From Gordionus sp. m RMFG-2023 (lineage: Eukaryota; Nematomorpha; Gordioida; Chordodea; Parachordodidae): a stretch of DNA of 64,000 nt. Position numbers and translations under genes: made by a program. Numbering within the stretch: position 1 is the stretch's first letter; each line of letters opens with the position of its first letter. The DNA lies in the NCBI RefSeq assembly GCF_954871325.1, contig NC_088775.1, positions 44,369,561-44,433,560 of the forward strand, in the 5' to 3' direction. Under the pieces are notes generated by a model. That model did no database searches, was not told where the DNA came from, and saw nothing but the letters and a program-made list of their open reading frames with translations. Positions 12,779 through 24,683 of the stretch are shown one piece after another.

Positions 12779-14345
12779 TAAACACTAGTATATATATATA
12801 TATACATGTCTTTTTGAATATGCCTCTACAAATTATATAATTATTTATAAAATTTTTAAAAAATTCACACGTATGGCAGATTCTATTAATAAACAATTTT
12901 TCCTAAGGAGACTTTAAAGTGTCAATAGTCGTATTGGCTAGTGAATGGTCTGATTTTTAAGGCAAAATGTCATCATGGTGAGTTAAATAATTATATATAA
13001 ATCGGTATATTTTATATCCCTTTAACCCTTATTAAATTTTTTAAGAGTAATCCTTAATTAGATATATAAACCTTAATAAAATGTAAGTTCATTTGTTTGG
13101 ACTTTTATCATTTACTACTAATATGGATTTATTTATTTTTAATAAGATTTTTCCGAAAAGTATTATGCTACTCTAAACCTCATAATCTAACGGTCTTGTA
13201 TTATTAATTTGTTCCAAATAATATAGATATACTAATTTTTAAAATGCATATAATATAAAATTTTTTATTATTTTATAAAACTTTCATTTAAATTTTTTTT
13301 TTCAAATATAGCATTATTTTGCTTAGTATAAAACTATTTTATAATTTTATCCAACTAATATAATTTATCAATTTATTTAATATCTAAAATTATTTTTAAA
13401 TGTATCTCTGCTTTGATATTTCCGCAAAATAATGTAAAAATGGTGTAGTCCATTATTTAATATGACCTATCATGGAGTCTTGTCATAAGAATTAAAGCTT
13501 TTTAAAATTTTAGAAACCCAACCAACATTGACTCTGAACCTGGGTTAAAAGAAATGTTGACCAGAATCGAACCCAAACTAGAGTCTAACCCAGGAAGTTG
13601 GAGAGCCTGGTTTTAATTTCATTAGAATTGCCAAGACTATCTTTAATGATATTACTTTAGGACCCAATGATAGGGGGATTAAAAATATTTTTGGGGTTTC
13701 ACCCTCAAACCCTGTTTTGCCCAGCTTTCAGCTAGGTCCCTCCTATAAATAATTATTGATTTTTTGGTTGTCAATATATTATCTCCTTTAAAGTTGGCTG
13801 AACAAGCCATTATTCTAAAATATGGCAATGTTTTATACTTTATTTGTGTCTGACTTTAACCAATATCATTATAAAGGAAAAAATTATCAGTAACAGCCAA
13901 TCTTAACATTAGCATTTATTCAGTAAATTTTATCAATGTTTAGATCATAATTATATAATAATTTAATCTGTTTGTAGACATATGGAAAAACTAAAATTGC
14001 CAAAATATTTAGTTAAAATTGAAATATAAAAAACTATATATATTATATGCATTAATATTTAATGCCTTACTAGTACTTACAGTTCCTAACTCAAATATGG
14101 GAACCACAAACAGAAACTGATCTATAAACAAAATGAAAATGATGTCATGAGTATGAAGTGCCAAGCTTTTAGAAATACTAATTTTGAAACTTTTGCTAAA
14201 CCATTAAATATGGCTTTATTAGTATATTTTATTGCTTTATTCTCTTTGGAAGTTGGTTTAAAGAGGAAAAGAATTAATAGGTAAAAAAATAAAATTTGTC
14301 AATATTAACATCATAATATTTAGTTCATTAATTTCTTAGTCAATT
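12779..14345. other. AT-rich spacer
   Basis: No convincing gene. Around 13505-13620 a less AT-rich patch carries repeats of AACCCA/TGGGTT, like the low-complexity ends of hAT elements elsewhere in the window, but no target duplication could be assigned. Confidence 0.45.
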
Positions 14346-14353
14346 TCACCAGC

Positions 14354-14533
14354 TAGTATTGTTAAACAGCTCTTGGCTATCAATATTTTATCCAGTAAAA
14401 TATTACACAAGCCTAAAGATTTTTCTCATAGATACAAAGGTTTAGACATCTATTAATATATCGAGGCAATATTTTTCTAGTTGAAATATTGAGTTTTAAA
14501 AATCGGCTCAAATCAAGCCATTTAACAACACTA
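14354..14533. mobile_element. hAT MITE (TAGTGTTGTTAAAC family), copy 1
   Basis: The ends TAGTATTGTTAAACAGCTC and ...TTTAACAACACTA are inverted copies. Flanking 8-mers are TCACCAGC (14346-14353) and TCACCTGC (14534-14541), a near-perfect 8-bp duplication typical of hAT. The interior matches 23435-23657 and part of 43606-43790. Confidence 0.82.
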
Positions 14534-14541
14534 TCACCTGC

Positions 14542-16084
14542 CATTAAAAAATTAAATGAATTATGAACCATAAACTAACTATGATATCATGTCTTAAGCG
14601 TAAAGTTAGCCAAAATCTCGAAGCATTATCTCTGAAATTTATGTCAATAATTAGTGTGTATTTCATACTTTACTGTTTTTACCTGTTTAGAAAAACATCT
14701 TTGGCAAAATAAAATAAATTAACATTATGAATTAAACTTATTGAAGAATAAATAATATGTAATGCATAATTAGTACCTACTAGTTCATTGATCAGTTTTT
14801 TTAGCTTATAAATAAAAACCAGTTATATAAACAAAATATAAATTATGGCCTGAATCTTAAATAGGGCTTTGCCGATCCACATATTTTTCACCAATCCTAT
14901 ATTTTCTGATATTGGTTACGACCCGATCTAATACCACCTATATATATATTGATTTTTCACTACCCCTCTTTTAACTAAATGTTATTAAGAAATCTATTTT
15001 TTATGCAAAAGAATTATGCATTTTATTTAATTTTTTTATTTCAACAATAATTTAAAAAAAATTATATTATAATAGATAAACTAAATTTAATAATATATTC
15101 ATTTTATGTTGGTTTATAAAATTGTAATATTTAATATATAAAATTATAATATTAGATTTTTTAAAATAAATATAAGAGCCTCTGAATTAGGCTTCTACGA
15201 TGAGGACTATCAATATCCCCTGGAAGGCAGACTAATATGGGACACTTGTTGCTGGCACCAAAAATTTACATGCAAGTTTTGATAAAGTTGGATATTTTAC
15301 AGCATTAACTCTCCAATATTCAAGTGGATTCAGGGGATATAATATCAATATCATCATGTTATTCAAGTTTTCTAAATAAAGAACACAAATATAAAATTAG
15401 CATTTATAAAATAGTGGGTTTCATACAAACCCAATCTTTTGTTGATTTTGAAAAATAATCAGATATCACCCAAACAAATGGGTCAATCATAACCCAACCA
15501 AGCAATATTTAAATTAATATGAAAAATATGTTATTATACTTTCTATATATAAAGATTCTTTTAAATATTCCTTGATTTCTATCAAGTATGGCAAGTCATT
15601 TACATTATTATCATTTATTTTATTTGTTACTAGTTTTTCTTTGATTAGCATCCCTTAAATTAAATTTGCATTTTTTAATGTTATGTGGAACATTTTTCTC
15701 ATTGTCATTACCTAAGTTAACAATAAAATCTAAATTTATTAAAAAAAATTTAAAACCTGGTGAATCTTTATTGGAAGTTGAACATTATCATCACCTTTAA
15801 AAAAAAACTCACATGCAGTCCTGAGCTTTTAATATATGAAATTTTTGGCAAAAAGAAATCCTTATATCAAGGACCAAGTAATATTGTGATAAGATAATTG
15901 TCATCATCATAAATATCAAAAAACCTAGTTGTTAAAATATTATTAATGGTAAATTTCATGATCTGCACACCTCTATCTGTGTCCCCATTAATCTTTAATT
16001 CACTTTTCAGAATTTCAGCAAAGGGTATAACATTGCTAATTGAACATGATTCAGTACTTATTTCTTTTGTTACTCTCTGAATTA
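14542..16084. other. AT-rich spacer with a decayed element end
   Basis: Near 14865-14935 there is a patch with GGGCTTTGCCGATCC and a CCGATCT-like repeat, resembling similar patches near 31030 and 34640. It is probably a decayed transposon end. The coding-like stretch at 15181-15282 is listed separately. Otherwise nothing is seen. Confidence 0.4.
15181..15282 (+). other. Short coding-like stretch, unidentified
   Basis: About 34 codons read openly with non-AT-driven composition (ELGFYDEDYQYPLEGRLIWD, then a Cys/Trp/His-containing tail) before a stop. The surrounding DNA is very AT-rich. It could be a single exon or a transposon fragment. There is no strong splice signal and I do not recognise the family. 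An imperfect inverted pair (ATATCCCCTGG near 15212, CAGGGGATAT near 15332) encloses it, which favours a mobile-element origin. Confidence 0.2.
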
Positions 16085-16760
16085 CAGAGTTGTTAAAAGA
16101 TACTTTTTAAATGGATTTAGATACAGATACATCGTCTAAAAATTTATCTAGATACAGATACAGCTTCTAAAAAGTATATTGATACAGATACAATTTAAAA
16201 TGTATCTATATACAGATACATTTTTTATTATACTCTTAGATAAGTTTTGAATAAACCTAAATTAGAATTCTATTGTGAAAATTCATGAAATGATCTAAAA
16301 AATTTATTGACTCGATATCACATTTATCAAAATATAATAATGATTTTTAGATATTAATATAATATATGATTAATATAAATAATTATTATATATCATTAAT
16401 AAAATAATATAATATATGATTAAATGATTATAAATAATTATTAGATTTCAGTAACAACCACTGTCTGTTGGCAAATTATATTTTTTTGTGGAGCTAATGT
16501 TTTGATCATTTTTATAAATGAAGGATTTTCAGCAATTGAAAATGGCTGAATGCTATCTATAATAAAATAATTATTAAATCATCTAAAGTGGTTTGGGTTA
16601 AAGTCTGAGATCTTTTGGAAAAAAATCAATAGACGATGAACCTAGTCTCATATTTTCTTTAATAGATTTTTTTCTCCTTCCCCTTTTTATTTGGATTAAG
16701 AGTGTTTGATGTTTTCTCTTAAAATTTAAAATTATAATTGTAAACATTTATTTAGTATCT
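16085..16760 (-). mobile_element. hAT remnant with GTATCTAGATAC subterminal array
   Basis: A terminus-like CAGAGTTGTTAAAAGATAC at 16085 is followed to about 16230 by repeated AGATACAGATAC/TATCTAGATAC units. On the minus strand, 16600 to 16445 reads DSIQPFSIAENPSFIKMIKT and continues TLAPQKNIICQQTVVVTEI. This is the PFS.vE.p.F...l..L.P conserved block of BED-type hAT transposases. The element is therefore a minus-strand hAT, with the array as its 3' subterminal region. It is truncated on the right, where the long-TIR element S1 begins, and only a small part of the transposase remains. Confidence 0.7.
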
Positions 16761-17587
16761 ATACCCTTAAATGTTTTACAATGTTGCAAGTTGAGGTAAT
16801 GCTAAGTGAAATTTGCATATTTTTTGGTAGACATGGCAAAGATTTTACTAACAGAGATTTGTTTTCCTTATTTTGAAATGTTATTTTAAAATATGGTCTA
16901 TAAATTGGCCATGGAAGAATGTCGTCATTTTCGTCATCAATATTAATATAATAATTAATTTAATAGAATTAAATAAAATACCAATTCCATTGCAATTAAA
17001 AATGGCGAATTCCTTGAGATGGATTGTAATATCAGAATTTGCTTGTTATTGATAACTCGGACATAATATTTAATTAATATTTATATATTCTTTTTTATAT
17101 ATAAGTTTTAATATTTTACATATATATATATGGTGAATTCCATATCAAATCAACAAAAAAAAGTCGATTTTCAACCCGACTTCCTTCAATTTTTCTTAAA
17201 TTTTGTATACTGGTAGTATATACTATAATTAAGAAAAAAATGAAATTTTACCTTCCAACACTGTTTACACGCTAAGATATGGCCGTTTAAAGCGCGGAAG
17301 AATGGTACATTTTTGACAAAATGCACCTCATTTATTTTCAAATATCTCGAGTAATAATTAAGTTAGAAAAATAATTTAAATTTTATTTTGTAGCTTAATA
17401 AAAGTTCTTTAAAATGACATAAAAATAAATATGATGGACATTTGATTAATATCGAAAACCTAATGTGTAAAACCGGAAAGATATCATACTGCTTTATATT
17501 TGTACAAAATCTTAGACTGGGATGAACATGAGTTTAGGAGTTATCACTCTTTATATGGCTAAAATTGAACAAATTTAACATTAATAT

Positions 17588-18461
17588 TAGTGAAGGTCAC
17601 GGTCCGGTCTTTGGTCTAGACTGGACCGATACCCTCAGACCGGACCGGACCACGGTCCTTAAGAAAAAGATCGATCCAGACCGTGGTCCTAAATAAAAAG
17701 ACCGGTCCTAGACCGGTCTTTTTATTTGTTTAAAAAACATATTTTTTTAACCTAATTTGATTTGTTTTATCATTTTATTAAATATAAGAGTATTAATAAA
17801 CAATAAAATTTATCCAATGGTATTGAAAAAAATGATTTTGTGCTTGTAGAGGGCATATTAAAATTAAGAGTAGATTGTGTTTTTTGAGATATTTTCATTT
17901 TCATCATTAGAAGTATATATTTTATGTTTTATCAGATGTCTGTTGAAGGTACCTAATTATTTTATTAAGAATAAGGTTAAGTAATTTTTACAATAAATTA
18001 TACAGACAGTTTCTTTAAAAAAAATAGAACTATATTAAAATATTTTAATAATATTATTGCTTATTTTGATTAATTTATTGCTTAAAAAATTATAATAGGT
18101 GCTGACGATACATTAAATTTGGTACTGCAGTGAACACATACTCTATGTTTTTATTGGGACTATAAGTAAAATGTTTCTTGGACAAACTTATGGTTTTCAT
18201 ATTGTAAAATAAAAATTAACAAAATCTAAAATGACTCCTCTAGAAAAATATCATAAAATAAAATATACAAAAAAATTATATTAATTGTATAGTAAAGCAA
18301 ACTTAAACAATAATAAAAGACCGGTCCGGACCGCGGTCTGGACCGTAAAAAATAAAAAAGACCGGTCCGGACCACGGTCCTCATGAAAAAGATCGGTCCG
18401 ACAATCGGTCCGGTCCGATCCCGGTCTAAGACCGATAGGACCGGACCGTTGACCTTCACTA
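17588..18461. mobile_element. hAT MITE with ACCGGTCC arrays, inserted in the S1 left arm
   Basis: The ends TAGTGAAGGTCA and TGACCTTCACTA are inverted, with an exact 8-bp duplication ATTAATAT (17580-17587 and 18462-18469). The first and last 150 bp consist of GGTCCGGTC/GACCGGACC-type repeats, a striking GC-rich island in AT-rich DNA. There is no transposase. A degenerate left end of the same kind (TAGTGAAGGTGAAC) lies at 33627. Confidence 0.92.
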
Positions 18462-18649
18462 ATTAATATCATATATTTTAATTTAATGAATAGTTATGAA
18501 ATAATGTTAATTTAAAAATTATGTCTAAATGATAGGCCCTTACTTTTTTTTTATCTTTATAAAAAAAATTTGAGAGGTGGCTGGGAAATGAGCTGTTTAA
18601 AACTTTAGTTAAATTTTATCTCGAAATTAAAATTACTTGACAAAATAAT

Positions 18650-19540
18650 TTTAAATATTTTATTTAGCATAAAATAATCTACCAAAATTGAAATTCAACA
18701 ATAAATTTTCCCCCATATATTCAAAATTAAAAGAAAGGCTTAATATATTATTTGACGAGAATTCTATAGATTATAAAACATTCAAAAAATGGATAGCCGT
18801 TGATCGAACTACCCTCGAAACACTGACAAAATCCGCTGACGAATTTGTAGATTATTTAATTGACAATTTAATTCCTCATTTGTTTATAGCTTCACGATAA
18901 TCATGAATTCGAAACTTTTTATAATTCAATTTAAATGTTGGCCAATTCTAGTTATTGCAGGCTTTTCAGAAAATTATGCATTTGTAGTGCAGAACCATGC
19001 ACAAGGATTAAATCAGACCAATAATCAAGCCACTACTCTTATAATTTATTACCGTGAGAACAACATAATAAAACATGTAAATTTATTGGTTATATCAGAT
19101 TGTTTAAAGCACAACACATGTGCATTTTATTTATTTTAAAATTGATCGTAAATAGAATGGCTAAAATTTAATAATTTTTCTGATGGAGCAGTAACCAATA
19201 TAAAAATAAAAGATTTCATTAATCTCTACAATCATGAAAATAATTTTGGGATAAAGGCTGAGTGACATTTTTTGAAACCGCACAAGGTAAAAGTCCATGC
19301 GACATTTTGGGGGCCGTTACTAAATGGTTGGCAGCTCGAGCAAGCTTGCAACGTCCATATGAACATCACAAATTGACAACAATAGATTTATTTAACTATG
19401 CAAGAAATAATATCAAAGGGGTAAATTATATATTTGTGAGCAATAATTATATGAACATAGAAAGTCATCTTGAAAGCAGATTTTTGAGAGCAAAAAGAAT
19501 TTCTGGAACACAAAGTTCTAAGCTTTTATTCCCCTAGACG
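18650..19540 (+). pseudogene. S1 transposase, decayed
   Basis: Frames on the plus strand align to the S2 transposase. The first part matches DYKTFKKWIAVDRTTLETLT against the S2 block around TYKQWLSVDRTTLETIT. The next part carries GFSENYAFVVQ. Then follow NNFSDGAV, the E-containing AE.HFFETAQGKSPCD block and LAARASLQRPYEHHKLTT. The region corresponds roughly to the middle and late thirds of the protein, so the N-terminal part is missing. In-frame stops and frame changes separate the pieces. The first catalytic Asp position (CDFSENY in S2) is changed to AGFSENY here, so it is not active. Confidence 0.8.
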
Positions 19541-20309
19541 AAAACAAAAGTCATAATTTATTAAAATTCCTTGGATAATTATAATATATGATATATTTTA
19601 ATTATAAATTTTTGATTATTATATGTAATGCCAAATAAAGTTATAAATATGTTTAGAATTATTTTGTCAAGTAACTTCTAGACAAAATTTAACTAAAGTG
19701 TTAAACAAAGCTGATTATTCCAGCCGCTTCTCAAAAATTTTGATAAAGATTAAAAAAAGAAAGGGCCTATCATTTAGACATAATTTTTAAATTAACATTA
19801 TTTCATAACTATTCATTAAATTAAAATATGATGATATTAATGTTAAATTTATTCAATTTTAGCCATATAAAGAGTGATAACTCCTAAACCCATGTTCACC
19901 CCAGTCTAGTATTTTGTACAAATATAAAGCAGTGTGATATCTATCTATAGAAAAAAAATCTTGAAAAAATAACTTTTTTTTCTATGGCCATTTCCGGTTT
20001 TACACATCCGGTTTTCGATATTAATCAAATGTCCATCATATTATTTTTATGTCATTTTAAATAACTTTTATTAAGCTACGATATTTGAAAATAAATGAGA
20101 TGCATTTTGTCAAAAATGTACTATTTTTCCGCGTTTTAAACGGCGATATCTTAGCGGATAAACAGGGTTGGAAGGTATTTTTTTCTTATTCATAGTATAT
20201 ACTACCAGTAAAAAATTGAAGGGGGTCGGGTTGAAACCTTGGTTGATTTGATATGGAATTCGCCATATATAATTTTTTAATATATATATTAATATTAAGT
20301 TATATATTT

Positions 20310-23110
20310 TTTTTTTCTCTTTAGCTTTCACCTTTTCTGGTGGTAAGCTCCTTCAACATCTCTCTCCACTTTATGTTATTTATACAATCTCTTTTATCTA
20401 ATTTATATTATATTGGCTCTAACTTTATAGCCCCATTGAAGTTTTGGCCTTCCTCTTTTACGTTTGCCCATCACTTCCAAACTCTAAACCTTATTTCCTA
20501 TGTAGTTCATAGGCCTTCTCATTGTGTGCCCATACCACCTAAGTCTGTTTACCATTAACTCAGTCTTAATCGGCACTACCTTTAAACTACTTAGTATTCT
20601 TGTACTGCGCACTTTATCCTTTCTTGTTACCCCAGCAATCATACTCAGCATTCTCATCTCCATAGTTTGGAGACTTCTCTCGTCTGATTCTTTGGTTGGC
20701 CATGTTTCTGAACTATATAGAATAGTTGGTTGTACAATGGAACTGTAAATTTTTCCCTTTAATTTGTGTGGGATTCTTTTGTCAAATAGCACTCCAGATA
20801 AAGATCTCCACTTTAACCACCCATGATTTATTTTACTCTTTATCTCTTTTTCTATTGTGCCGTTTGTTTGTATAGTGGATCCCAAATATTTGCAGCTTTC
20901 AATTGCCGATATCTGCCATTCATTTATATCAATACTCTCTGTTTCATCTCCTCCTATCAGCATATACTCCGTCTTTTCTCTATTTACTTTTAGTCCGTGC
21001 TTTTCTAGTATATTTATATTTATCCAACTCACTAATCTTTCTTTCATTTCATCCTTGGATTCGGCAAGTATCACAATTTCATATTCCACGGGACTGTTTG
21101 AGGTATAGACTGTGCTAATACATCTATTACTGTAATGAAGAGAAGTGGGCTGAGAGCCGACCCTTGATGAACTCCTTCGGCTATTGTGAAGCCTGCTGAA
21201 GTACGTGGTGTTACGGACCATTGTTGTATGGCCCATATACATATCCTGTATTATTCTTATATATTTTTCGGGAACCTTTTTGTGATGTAGCGCCCACCAG
21301 ATATGTTTTCTTGGGATTCTATCGAAGGCCTTTTCTAGATCGAGAAAGACCATGTGTAGCTTTTTGTTCTTTTCCCTGTATTTTTCACTCATTTGCCTAA
21401 TTGCGTGGATAGCATCAGTTGTTGATCTTCCAGGCATAAAGCCAATCTGAGTCTCTCCTATTTCGATTATGTCTCTTAATCTTTTTTCTATTATTTTTTC
21501 GTATAGTTTTAGACAGTGTGACATTAGTTTTATGCCCCTGTAATTTTGACAATTGTGTGGATCCCTTTTATTTTTGAAGATAGGAACTAGATAGCTCTGT
21601 CTCCATTTTTGGGGAACCTCTTCATTTCCAAGTATTTTATTGTACAGATTTGTGAAGAGACGTATTCCATCATCTCCTAGTGCTTTAAGGCTTTCTATTG
21701 GAATATCGTCTGGACCCCTAGCTTTGTTGTTTTTCATATGCTTGAGGCATGTGATTATTTCTTGTTCTGTTATAGGTTGTACAAGGTTTTGACATGGGGA
21801 GTGTTTGTCTAGATGTAGTATGTGGGGATTAAAGTTGAGAAGCTCCTGAAAATATTCTTTCCATCTATTCATTATTTCTTTTTCCTTTATTATCAATTTC
21901 CCATCTTTATTCTTGATTAGAGCTCCGTTTATATCCCTAGAATTCTTTTCTCACTGTTTGGCTAATCTGTATATTTTATTTTGCCCTTCTTTGGTATGTA
22001 GTTCTTCATACATGTCATTGTATGCCATAGATTTGGCCCTAGCCACCGCCTTTATAGCTAATCTCTTGGATTTTTTGTATCTTGGCTTGTCATCTGGGTT
22101 TTTGGATTTGTACCATATTTTATAAAGGGCTTTTTTTCTCCTGTATAGTGGTTTGTACCTCTTCATTCCACCACCATAGTTCATTGTATGATTTGTTGCC
22201 TCCCCTTGTCAAGCCTAGTATCGATTTGGCAGTGTCTATTAATCTGGATGAAAGGTCTGTCCACATTTCTTCACTGACTTGTGCGGAACCTATTGTTTCA
22301 ATGTTTACATTGATTGCAAAGGCATCTGTCATTGTTTTTAATTTGCCCCATTTGATGCATGGTTCCAGTTTTATCTTGTTTTGAGTGGATTTATTTGAGA
22401 TGTGTAAATTCATGACTAGTAGTTTGTGTTGCGCGGCGATATCTTCTCCTGGGATGACTGCAGTCTATTACATCTTTTAATCTTCTGCGAGAGAGCATGC
22501 AATCTATCGTTTTCCTTGTACCACTTTCATATGTTATTAGATGACTGTCTTTTTCCCTATAGTAGGTGTTAGGCAAGGTCGAAGGCTTGCGCAAATTTCA
22601 ATACATGCTCTCCTTCATCACTTCTTTCTCCATATCCAAAACCACCATGATGCTTTTTGTAGCTATCTCTTGCTTTCCCCACATGCGCATTTAAGTCACC
22701 ACCAATTATGACTAGATCATCCTTAGGGATTTCCTTTACAGCTTCATCAAGGATAGCTCTAAAGTCATCTTTCTCTTCTTCCTTGCAACCCGTTTGTGGA
22801 GCATATACTGAAAGGATGTGTAGTATTGATTGACCAATGCAGAGTTTTATCTTCATTAGTCTATCAGAGATCCTGTTGACTTCTACTACTGAGGAGGTTA
22901 GATCTTGACTGAGGATGATGCTGACACCATTCCTATTGCTAACAATTCCATTATAGTACAATTTATACTCATCTCCAATCATCAAAGTCTTCTGTCCCTT
23001 CCATTTCGTCTCTTGTATGCACGCTATATCAACTTTTCTCTTGTTCAACATTCAATACTCTCGTCTTACCTTTAAGCAATATTCAAACTTGCTAATCTTA
23101 TTTTCTTTGC
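20310..23110 (-). mobile_element. RTE-like LINE, nearly full length but broken
   Basis: A non-LTR retrotransposon on the minus strand, with an apurinic-like endonuclease followed by reverse transcriptase in one original reading frame. The C-terminal tail carries GHTMRRPMNYIGNKV and then KRKRGRPKLQWG, typical of the RTE-like craniofacial-development-protein-2-like group. The 3' end runs into an A/T-rich tail and stops next to the right end of S1 (20264). Upstream of the endonuclease the reading frame is traceable to about 23110 (KKIRLASLNI). A tRNA-like segment lies about 250 bp further upstream in the same orientation. Confidence 0.88.
20340..23100 (-). pseudogene. LINE endonuclease/reverse transcriptase polyprotein
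   Basis: The reading frame is broken into about five pieces. The endonuclease lies at 23051-22569 with IACIQETKWKG and GGDLNAHVG, and continues with an AAQHKLLVM box near 22410. A linker region follows at 22413-21951, and the RT lies at 21896-20484. RT blocks include ARGPDDIPIESLKALG, NYRGIKLMSHCLKLYEKIIE, GFMPGRSTTDAIHAIRQM, FLDLEKAFDRIPR and GVHQGSALSP (the last in another frame). Around 21085-21095 the expected F/YADD catalytic motif is missing. The DNA runs from PWNMKL straight to VILAES with a short deletion and a frame change. The enzyme is therefore dead, although the remainder is well preserved. Confidence 0.88.
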
Positions 23111-23357
23111 TTTGACCTTTATTTTACTTTTCACAGGATGGAGGTCTACACCCTGCGCGTCGCTTGGAGGGAACGCCCTAGCTTTCATATTCATATTTAC
23201 ATTTATTTCCTTCATTTTGTTTATTAAACAGGTATCCTTAGCACCCGGCTGTCCAGGCCTGTCGGTGACCGTGGTGTCATCTCTAAGCTCCGAAATTCAT
23301 CTTACCATATGTCATTACACATCAGTCATCGAAGAAAAACTTGAAAATTTTATGCTC
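23111..23357 (-). other. Segment between the LINE frame and the tRNA-like head
   Basis: This sequence is unusually GC-balanced and non-repetitive (for example CACCGACAGGCCTGGACAGC on the minus strand). In minus orientation it follows the tRNA-like head and precedes the LINE coding region. It could be a SINE body or the LINE 5' untranslated region. No open frame has recognisable homology. Confidence 0.4.
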
Positions 23358-23434
23358 CTTACCAGGATTGAACCTGGGTCCTTCTTCGTCCTTCTGTTTC
23401 TAAGCATACATCTAACCCATTAGGCCACTCCGGC
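23358..23434 (-). repeat. tRNA-like SINE head (Pol III promoter-like)
   Basis: On the minus strand the sequence starts GCCGGAGTGGCCTAATGG, containing a good A box, and ends with a T arm CCAGGTTCAATCCTGG, containing a B box (GGTTCAATCC). Spacing between boxes fits a tRNA. The 3' acceptor strand that should pair with GCCGGAG is absent and the anticodon arm is poor. It is therefore a tRNA-derived SINE head rather than a working tRNA gene. Confidence 0.6.
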
Positions 23435-23657
23435 TAGTGTTGTTAAACGGCTCGTTTTGAGCCGATTTTTTAAAACGGCTAACTCAATATTTCATCCAGA
23501 AAAATATTACGCAAGCCTGAAGATTTTGCTCACTGAAGGAACAAAGGTCTAGACATATATTAACGAAATATCGAGGCTCAGATAATATTTTTCTGGCTAA
23601 AATATTGAGTTAGCCGTTTTAAAAAATCGGCCTAAAATGAGCCGTTTAATAACACTA
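23435..23657. mobile_element. hAT MITE (TAGTGTTGTTAAAC family), copy 2
   Basis: The inverted ends TAGTGTTGTTAAACGGCTC and GAGCCGTTTAATAACACTA are flanked by the exact 8-bp duplication ACTCCGGC (23427-23434 and 23658-23665). Most of the 223 bp folds back on itself (AACGGCTAACTCAATATT and its complement). The duplicated target is the first eight bases of the tRNA-like head. Confidence 0.93.
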
Positions 23658-23751
23658 ACTCCGGCGATATTATTAAGTTATATGCTCATATGGAATAAAA
23701 TAAATTTTACATTCAAGTATTTTTATTTATAATATAAAAAGGCGTTAAATA

Positions 23752-23847
23752 GATGTATATCAAAATGTATCTAAAAACAGATACAGATACCTCTAAAATA
23801 ATATCTAGATACAGATACTTTAATCAAAAATCTATCTAGATACAGAT
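23752..23847. repeat. GTATCTAGATAC subterminal array of a hAT
   Basis: Repeats of TATCTAGATACAGATAC in the same orientation as at 16100-16230. S2 begins directly after it. The minus-strand BED-hAT transposase remnant at 28670-29520, on the other side of S2, may belong to the same original hAT. Confidence 0.6.
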
Positions 23848-24683
23848 GGGTCATTCCATGTCAAATGAGCAAAAAAAATGAGATTTTCGGCCGACCCCCT
23901 TCGATTTTTTTGAAATTTAGTAAGCAAAGAAAGGTTAGTGTAGTTAAGAAATAGCCAAAATTTTAGCGTCGTAACATTTATATTTTTGGAGATATTAGGG
24001 TTCAAAGTGGCAAAAATGACGTATTTTTACCATTATCTGCCTTCATTCAATTAAGCATATCTTAAAAACTATCTAATTGTAAATAACAAATTTAATATCA
24101 AAATTACGTACAAAGATTCTACTTTTAGATAAAAAAATTTTTTTTTTTCAATTTCCGGCCATTTTATTAATTATGTAAGGACTAAAAACGATTTTTTAGA
24201 AATTATACGACCTTCAATTTTTTTAAAAAATTTAGTAGACAACACTGAACTCTTCCTTTATATTTATAAAAAAAAATTGGTCTGGGACGAAGCCATCTTC
24301 ATTCTCAAAATCGATAAAAATGTTTAGAAAAGTGTATAAATATTTTCCCGAAAGGGGGCGTCTTTGCATAAATTTATATTTAAATCAGTTTTTAATGGTT
24401 TTTCTTAGACTATTTGATATAATTTAAAGGAGTATTTATCTTGTAAGTGAAAATAACAATAAATGGGGCTTTCATTCAATTATAGAAAATGCCTATCGAT
24501 AAAAGAAATTCAATTTATTACTTTATTTATAATTTTTTATAAAATTTTTTGCTAATATAACATATATTAATATTAATAAAATATATTCAACCAAATTTAT
24601 ACTTCTTGAATATATGAATCAGAATCTTTAGCATTTCATATATGGCGCCCTAAATATTAAAAATAATTGATATAATATATATT

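Larger units (their letters stand above)
17132..20264 (+). mobile_element. Long-TIR DDE transposon S1 (Sola-like, tentative)
   Basis: Ends are GGTGAATTCC... and ...GGAATTCGCC, flanked by ATAT on both sides (17128-17131 and 20265-20268). The terminal inverted repeats are very long. The left arm runs 17132-17587 and resumes after a MITE insertion from 18462 to about 18655. The right arm is about 19660-20264 and mirrors it closely (ATATAAAGAGTGATAACTCC versus its complement). Between the arms lies a decayed transposase homologous to that of S2. S4 has the same end type. Confidence 0.85.

Noticed and set aside
18226-18472. Minus-strand open frames with Arg/Gly/Pro-rich peptides
   Set aside because: They arise from the GGTCCGGTC repeats of the hAT MITE end, not from a gene.
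23112-23423. Plus-strand 103-residue frame
   Set aside because: It is antisense to the tRNA-like head and the adjoining LINE/SINE sequence, with no recognisable domain.
23358-23434. Functional tRNA gene
   Set aside because: A and B boxes are good, but the 3' acceptor strand is missing and the anticodon arm is poor. A SINE head is more likely.
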